Below, piece by piece: positions 20,217-28,200 of a stretch of 64,000 nucleotides of DNA (the stretch's first letter is position 1; each line of letters opens with the position of its first letter). The translations under genes were made by a program, and so were the position numbers. The notes under the pieces were generated by a model. It searched no databases. It was not told the DNA's origin and saw only the letters and a program-made list of their open reading frames with translations. The stretch comes from Aplysia californica (lineage: Eukaryota > Mollusca > Gastropoda > Aplysiida > Aplysiidae): assembly GCF_000002075.1 (NCBI RefSeq), contig NW_004797578.1, forward strand, positions 44,868 through 108,867, written 5' to 3'.

Positions 20217-23200
20217 TTTGTTGGGTTTTTTTGTTACTAACTATAGATTCTATCTCGATCTCAATAACGGAATAGCGGATAGGATCAAAATACTGGAAAA
20301 AAGCGGAAAAGTGTCATCCCTGTATTTCGTAAGCACTTTTCACTCTTGGTTCGATCAATCTATGAAGGGGTTTGCGGACCAACACATTCCCCATTTGTGG
20401 GTGCACTGAAAATATTTGCATTTGAAGTACACTCGACAAAGCAAAAGTTTGCAAAATGCCCGTAACATAAATGACTTGGACTTTGTCAGACCTAAGACTT
20501 CTTCGTCATAAATCTTTCTAACATTGAAATATGCTCCTGGACAAAATTTGTCAGAATACATTGCATAAGCGTTACCCAGCTCATTACTAGAGGTCATCTG
20601 AGTGAAAGCCGTACACAAATGTTTTTCATCTGTATAATAAGCTGCATAAAATTAAAGTTCATGCAGGATGTTCAGTTCATGCAGGATGTTCAGTTCATGT
20701 AGGATGTTCAGTTCATGTAGGATGTTCAGTTCATGTAGGATGTTCAGTTCATGTAGGACGTCTGATCCAAAAGCGAACATTGCGTCACTTCCAGGCAAAC
20801 AATCGCCATCTGCTTTGACTTTCACAGAAAACAATGTTCCTTACCGGTTTTTCACATCCTCTGGAATAAACCCCTTTGCAAAGGAATCTAACATGAGTCT
20901 GTGAGTAGAAAGAGCTGGTTGCTCTCCCAGAAGAGGAGTCATGTAAGGTCTCTGTGCTTCACACACTCGTGACGTAACATTCCAAATGTGCTGCAAGTCT
21001 CAAGGTGTGCTAAAGCTCTTGATGCAATGACGGTTGTGCTTGGCTTGAAGGAAGGTGTAATTGACTCTTTATTGAGGGTATTTCAGGTCAAGGTTCTGCG
21101 CTTGGAATTTCAACCACTTTGTCTGACTCATTGGACTTGTGCCTTTTCGTTGCGTAGTCTATGTGTTCTTAACCTGGGCTGCAACTGCAACAGATGTCTC
21201 TGTACAGGACCTTATATACTCTGTGGATCCACTGTTATTGTTTGGTGTGGTTTCATTTTACCTGGAATAAATTTCAGAGCTTTTGATATTTGGTTTTCTA
21301 TTGGGTTCCTGTATGCTTCCCGGGAAGCTGAGAATGTTTCAGAGTGTTCTATGGTCTGCTGGGGTAATAATATAGTGTAAAGCGCACAGAGCCTGCTGTT
21401 GAGCGGGGATATGCGCTATACAAAGGCTATCTATTATTATTATTTATTCCCTCTATCTGACTTTCACATGCTTCGTAAACCTTCACCAAAGTTTCTGTCT
21501 TATTTAGCTTTAACTCTAACTCTAACACAAATTGTGAGGTGTTGCAAATGTCGGCATTGTATCTGACCTGTCGATCTGCTGTCTGTTTTACAGAGCTTCC
21601 AATTCCGTCCAGAGCACCGTTACCATGTTCAGCTTCGAAAAAGTTCCATGTGGCATATCTGACCCCCAACTTTTCAACATTTTCGGTCAATAAGAAAAAA
21701 AGTGGTTTTTTTCTGTATGTATTGAGTGCATGGTCCTCCATCGCCAAAAAAGTGGAAACCATCAATGTCCTTGTTTTGGTCTGTTACTTCATGTAGTACA
21801 GGAAGCATGTCTGCTCAGATGGAAGAAGATTCACACTCTAAGCTATCAGAGACTCCACAAAATGACACTGTTCTTTGCAACTGTTGGGAGAAAAAAATCT
21901 CGAATGTGCCCCTTTTCCATCTGCAGAGTTGAAGGCATGTTCTCCTTCAGTTTCCTTTTGCCGTTTGTGCTGATAGTTCTACAGAATTTTCTCTGGATTT
22001 TGTATTTTCTTACTATCTCTCCTGAAGCCAGCATTCGAATGCTTTCGTTTTTCTTTTTCCTTTTTTAAAATTCTTCCACAAGAGCAAAATGGAATATGTG
22101 AGGTAGCGTGGTGGAATCAGGCTCTCGTCAAAATAATCAAAGTGAAGAAACTTGCATTTTTCCGTAGGTTTTTGAATTTTTTTCAAATTTTTGTTTTTTG
22201 GCTCAACACCTTTCATGCCCTTTAAAGAACTCATTTCTGTGTTGATTTTTCAGAAAAGCGTTGATTAAAGGCATAAAAAATGTAAATCTTCAGTGACCAA
22301 GGACTCTTTTGCTAAGGAAATGACTAATCTTTGGCAGCCATTTTCTCACTACTTTTACCTCTGAAAACAGGTGAGCCCCACCTCCTTCTTTTGCAAATAT
22401 CTCGACTTGTATTCAAGATAAATGGATATTTTTTGCTTCCAAATAAAGACAAGTGAACAAGCTTTAAGATGATACCAATAACTCTACATGCCCAAACATT
22501 GACGAGAGCCTGATTCCACCACGCTGCCTCACATTGAAGTGTTCTTCTGACTCTGTGTTCTTGCTGTCAGATTGTAACTCAGACACTATATAGACACCAT
22601 TTATTGTGGTTTGGAGTTGGGTGTCCGTTCATTCAGAACCGGTTTCTTGTCAGGAAACAATTAAATTGTAAGTTTTTAAAACTTTTGCTCCTATTTTTTA
22701 CTTTTGTTTCGTTCTTCAGCTAGTTTCTCCTGAAGTCGATCATTTTCAACTTTAAGTTTCTTTTTTTCTGGACTGATGTCCTTTAAATTGAAAGCCCTCA
22801 TTCTCTGTCTGGGAATCTGTACACTTGAGGATGGGGCACCGGGTGTCCTGTCACCAGCCTCGCTGAAATTCTTCTTTCGATTCGAGGTTCTCTTCTTTGT
22901 CCTCCACTCCTCACGGGCTGCCCTCTGCTCTCTTGTGGTCATATCTACAACAAGTTTCCTCTTTCCTCGTTCCTTGTCTTTGATGTACTTTTGCTTCTCA
23001 CACTGCAGGTAGTGCAGTCTCTTTACTGGGTCTTTGTCTCGCCTCTCTCTGTACCTTCTTTGTTTTTCTGCTGGAGTCAATTTTGCCTGTTCCAAAAAAG
23101 GGGGGGGGGGGTATGTTAATTGTCTGTGTAATTAATCTAGGTCTAGCATGAGTGGCATATATAATGCAGCTATGTCAACCATGTTAAGCTGATTTGCTTT

Positions 23201-25189
23201 GTGGTAAATTTTCCACTAAAATAGTTTTAGTTCAGTCACCATCAAAATCTCTGCATGAGCGTGAAATGGATGTCTAAATTTGTAACTAGATAAAAGAATC
23301 TAGATCTGAAACTGAAACCAGATTTTTAACAAAATTTTGTATAATAGATCTAGTGAAAACTAGAATCACTACAAAACTGATATTTTATTTTCAAGCGCAC
23401 AAAAAACCACCACAATAATATCTTACACTTAAGGACCTTATTGGGTCATATGTACAATCAAGATATTAGAGAATCTAACGAGATGAGAGTGCCCACCGGA
23501 AAGTCAAACAGACGGGAGGAAGAGATTTTACTTCCTATGTCCCAAACATTTGGAATTCCCTCCCAGGAAAAATGCGTGTCATGACATCCGAGAGAGAGAG
23601 GGAGAGAGAGAGAGGGAGAGGGAGAGAGAGAGAGAGAGTATGCGTACATAACATATATGTGTTGCTAAATGGTCTCACGTTAACGTTCATTTTCTGTCAT
23701 TTGATTTGTCAGCTGAGAAATGATTCTGCATTGTTTAGTGCCTAGGGCCTTCTGGGATTAGACATATAAATTAGTACCGGGTGTTGCATTTAATAGTTGT
23801 ATTTTATCTACACAGAAGGATCGAGACTTTGGAAGGACAAACATTTGTTGTAATTATTATCGTAAATAGAGGAAAATAAAATGTTCTGTCTTTCATTTGA
23901 CTCTGTTGTTGCCTCCTGTTACTCCCGATTCCATCCTGTTACCTAAATTATTGATTCACAGATTCACAATCTAGAAGTGCTGTTGAGAAAGTACAGATTA
24001 GATCTATGCCATTAGTATAACTCTCTTTTGTTTACAACATTAAAATTAAGCATAGAGATGACCCACTTTGCAACCAAAATTTGGGACAATTTAGCTTTTT
24101 GACATGCGCCCCTTCCTTCCTGGACTGTTATCTTCTGTTCTCTGCTGTTACTCTCAGTCCCACCCTCCTACCCAAATATACACAATCACAATCCTGGTGT
24201 TGAGTTGAAAAAGCACAGACATGAATTCAGTTTGATACTTTTTTGTCTTTCGTTTACTCTATTAGAAAGCGTTGACTAGATCTAGGCCTTCCTCGCATTC
24301 TGTTCCAAACTGTGGTCAGTTAAGCTATTCAACGCATTCCCTTCCCTCTTCCCTCTTCTCCTGTTACGTTTTGGCCGCTCCTGTTACCAAAACCCCGGGT
24401 AACAGCAGGGAAAGTAACAGGAGAGAAGGATCAATCAACACCTTCCCCTGTAGAACACAAACTGAGCAGAGTTCATGCTAGGGCCTATGGTTTGTTTTGC
24501 CATTGAAATGTAACCGTGGCAGACTATCGTTTAGTTTTAGCAGAGGTTTTACGGCGCTGGCAACTGCATAAGGTCATATGAGCGCCAGAAGATTAGATGT
24601 GTTATAAGAGAGTAACAAAAGAAGAAGGGGAGATGAGGACGATAGATGTTCCATAGGAAAGAAGAAGCAAACCACAACAGAGCACCCGCCGACCACCCGC
24701 GTGGCAGACTTCTTAAAGAAAATCCTAACTTGTCACTAATAATACACCTTCCAGGTGAAGAGACAAAGGAAGGCAAGAGAACACAAAATTGAACAAAACC
24801 AGTTTGCTTTCTTTATTGCCCAACGTAATATTTACTAAACCCTATCTGTTACAAACCATCTTGTATAAAGTATACTTACGACCTTAGAGCATACATCAAA
24901 ATAAAATTGAGTGTGTATCTAGCTTACGATTATTATTGTTTATTCTGTCCCCGTGGTTTTATGCACCCCGCATAATTTAGCAAAATTTGATCATTTTTTG
25001 CCTAATTTCTGTTTATTTTCCTTTATCATTCTTTGTAAAAATTAACAGAATCGCATAATTTCACATTTTTGGGCTCGGTTTGCATAATTTCAGAATTTTT
25101 CTTGCATAAAACGACGGGGACTGTTTATTGCTGCTCATTTATATTATGCATGTGATTGTAAGTCTACGTGTGTGTGTGTGCATGTGTGC

Positions 25190-25274
<85 letters not shown>

Positions 25275-28200
25275 TGTGTACACGTGGTGAAACACCAAAC
25301 CAATGTGCCAGGACCTGGACAATAAAGATGTATCTTATCTTATCTTTTACCAAAGCCCACTCAAAAGTCCCTTCTTTATTGCGAATGTTGGGGTGGTCGC
25401 TCGTTACGGAAGTCCTTCCCGGAGGGTGTATCGGATTTCTGTAGAATAAGTGGTTATAGACCCCGGTAACAGGAGGGAAGGGTAAGCTCAATAAATAGAT
25501 CTACTCACCATGTTGAGTTGAACCAAAGATAGTGAATAACAAGATGGGCCACTCAGCCAAAAAAGTGTCCGCAGGAAGTATGCTCTTTGCTTCAGATGGC
25601 GCTGCAGTCTGTTTTGAAGCTCTCTTTCGTTTTTCCAGAAGAAGAATAGGAATAACACGTCCTTGCGTGCGCAGATCGACTGCTGTTCATCAGCAGTTCG
25701 GGTACGTTCAGTGCGGAGTTTTAGGGTTTTTTATTTTAATGACCTCTCGCCTTTCATTCTAAAGTCAAATTAATCGAAGAAAACCATCACCCTTTTCTCC
25801 GGAAGAGGTTTTTTGTCAGCGTAACCATTTTAAAAACGTTTTCTTCCGTAATTTATCCCAAAACTTGCTAGTTTCACTTTCATTTTTTAAAACTCAAGTA
25901 GGGTAACTCTGTTCGCAAAAGTGCGCTTTTGTGAAGAGGGCGCCACCAAATTTTGAGGACACTTTTTTAAATGGCTCAAAGAGAGAAGTGGCCCATCTTG
26001 TTATGTACTATCATTGGTTGAACTCGGCGCGGCAGCTTTCAATCGTGCTTCTAATAACTTCTGCTGACTCATGCCATAGAAAGGAACAGGAAGTGACTCT
26101 TTTCTTGTTAATCTCTAACAAAATCTTTCTTGATCTCGGATGCGTTCATTGTAGCCAAGACCTAGTTAAATGCTGGGTAACAGGAGGGAAGTTTGGATTG
26201 GGTAAAATAAAATGTGGATATAGGCCTACTGAACTCAGTATTGTGGGTGGTTGGCGGGTGCTCTAGTGTGGTTTGCTCCTTCTTTCCTATCAAACATCTG
26301 CTGTCCTTATCTCCGCTCCTTCTTTTTTGTGTTTGTTACTCTCTTGTAACACCTCTATTCTTCGGCACTTATGTGACCTTATTGTGTTGCAAGTGCCGTA
26401 AAACTCTTACTAAAACTAAAAAGTCCCCTCCTTCTATTTTGTGTCGATCGTCTTGTTTAAAGGTTACAGGGATGGAAAGATTCGATTTTAAAAAGGAAAG
26501 GAAAGGAAAAAACAAACCAATCGTTACATGACTTTCCTTACAAGAACTTTTAAATTGGTGCATTTTGCATTTATAGGTGGTTTGTATAAAGGGAGTGCTT
26601 ATTTAGGCCACATATGGCCTAAATAAGGTAAGGGAGGGGGGTTTAGCTTATTTAGGCCACAGTGGACTGTGGCCTAAATAAGGTAAGGGAGGGGGGTTTA
26701 GCTTATTTAGGCCACACATGCTCAAACTACCCTTTTCAGGCAACTGAGTTCATTCCACTTTCATAATGGTGCACCTTTCTCATTTAGTATGGTTTTGCCT
26801 CAGTGTACAACTTATAAATCATAACCATAATGAATATTGTAAAGAACAAAGCACAATACGCAAAATTTTGCTCAATTCCAATGGTTTGAATGAGGGCCGG
26901 ATTTTTCCTTCATGGAGGGGCAAAAGCTAGGCTACCATTTTGGCACATTTTGGTCAAGTGAAAAGGTCAAATCCTCCGAATGGACTTCCGGGTTAAATTT
27001 GGGGTTTAAAAAGTGTGTATACTACGTGGCTGAGTCAAAGTTACACTATCTTTGCCTGAGTGACACTCTCTCGTACTGTCTCGTAGTAGTACATGTAGGC
27101 TAGTAGGCCTAGTAGTAGTAGTAGCAAAGATCGTGTAGAGAATGTTTGGTAGTAGATTCTATCTAGTAGGCAGTTTAGTGAACGTGCTCGCGGCAGGGCG
27201 AATCGGCCTCGATAAGCCCCGTAGACTTTTGTGATCGGCCACGAAGCCTTGTGTTTTGATGGGTCTAGATCTAGATCTAGATCTAAACAACTCAGTGCTA
27301 TTCGCACTGCCACATCCGACAGGCCTAGATCTACATCTTTTTAAAAGGAAAAGAAAGATCATCAAAATGGTTGAATTCGCGTGAAAATCGATTAGGTAGA
27401 ACTAGAACTATTAAAACTTGCTTCTGAAAACAAGGCAATTTTTATACGAAGGCCATATTTATAACTCGATGAAATAAAAACTACTGACTGTGTACTGTGT
27501 TATTCTGTATAAAAATAAATTATGAAACTTCAGGACGTAGATCTATTATTATTTACCAGCATCTTTTGACGCCTGAGCTGTAGAGGTTGAAGTTTTCACA
27601 ACACTAATAGATCTAGTAATAGGGTTAGGTAATACGGCTTTCCGTAAAAAATGCATAGATCTACAAAAGCCGACCACCGAATCGACCGGGTGCCTCGGTC
27701 TCCCCTGCACTCTGATTCAATATTTTAAAAAAAATGCTAATCAATGAAAATTGCAAATTGATAATAATAGTATAGTCCTGTAGAGGATAGGTGGACTCCG
27801 GGGTCTGCATAGCGAAATACTAGGTTTTAGGATGTGGACCCCGGAGTCACCGTAGTGAAATAAGGTTTGGTTTAAGTAAGGATTGGTACTAGGTTTTAGG
27901 ACAGGTGGACCCTGGGGTCACCGCAGTGAAATAAGTAGGTTTCTTTAAAGATTGGTGGAACCCGGAGTCACCATAGCCATAGAGGATTAAGAAGGTTTAA
28001 TTAAGGATTGGTGGACCCCCGGGACACCTTGATTAAACCTACTTATTTTACTACGGTGACCGCAGGATCCACCTATTCTATAACCTAACTAGTGTTTCGT
28101 TAGGTAGACCCTGGGGTCCACCTTAAACCTACCTATTTCACTACGTTGACTCCAGGGTCCACCAATCCTTAAAATTAAACCTAGATCTATCTACATGTAC

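Larger units (their letters stand above)
24835..25346 (+). mobile_element. LINE 3' UTR copy, interrupted by a MITE
   Basis: Same 3' UTR as 715-960 on the other strand: TCAAAATAAAATTGAGTGTG, AGCTTACGATTATTATTG, a long GT run (25198-25270), then GGACAATAAAGATGTATC and TTATCTTATCTT. The hAT-like MITE at 24945-25121 is inserted in it. Confidence 0.8.

Noticed and set aside
19638-20275. Open frames of Cys/Val or His/Thr repeats
   Set aside because: Translations of (GT)n/(CA)n microsatellites; the same applies near 717-983, 6552-6923 and 25128-25491.
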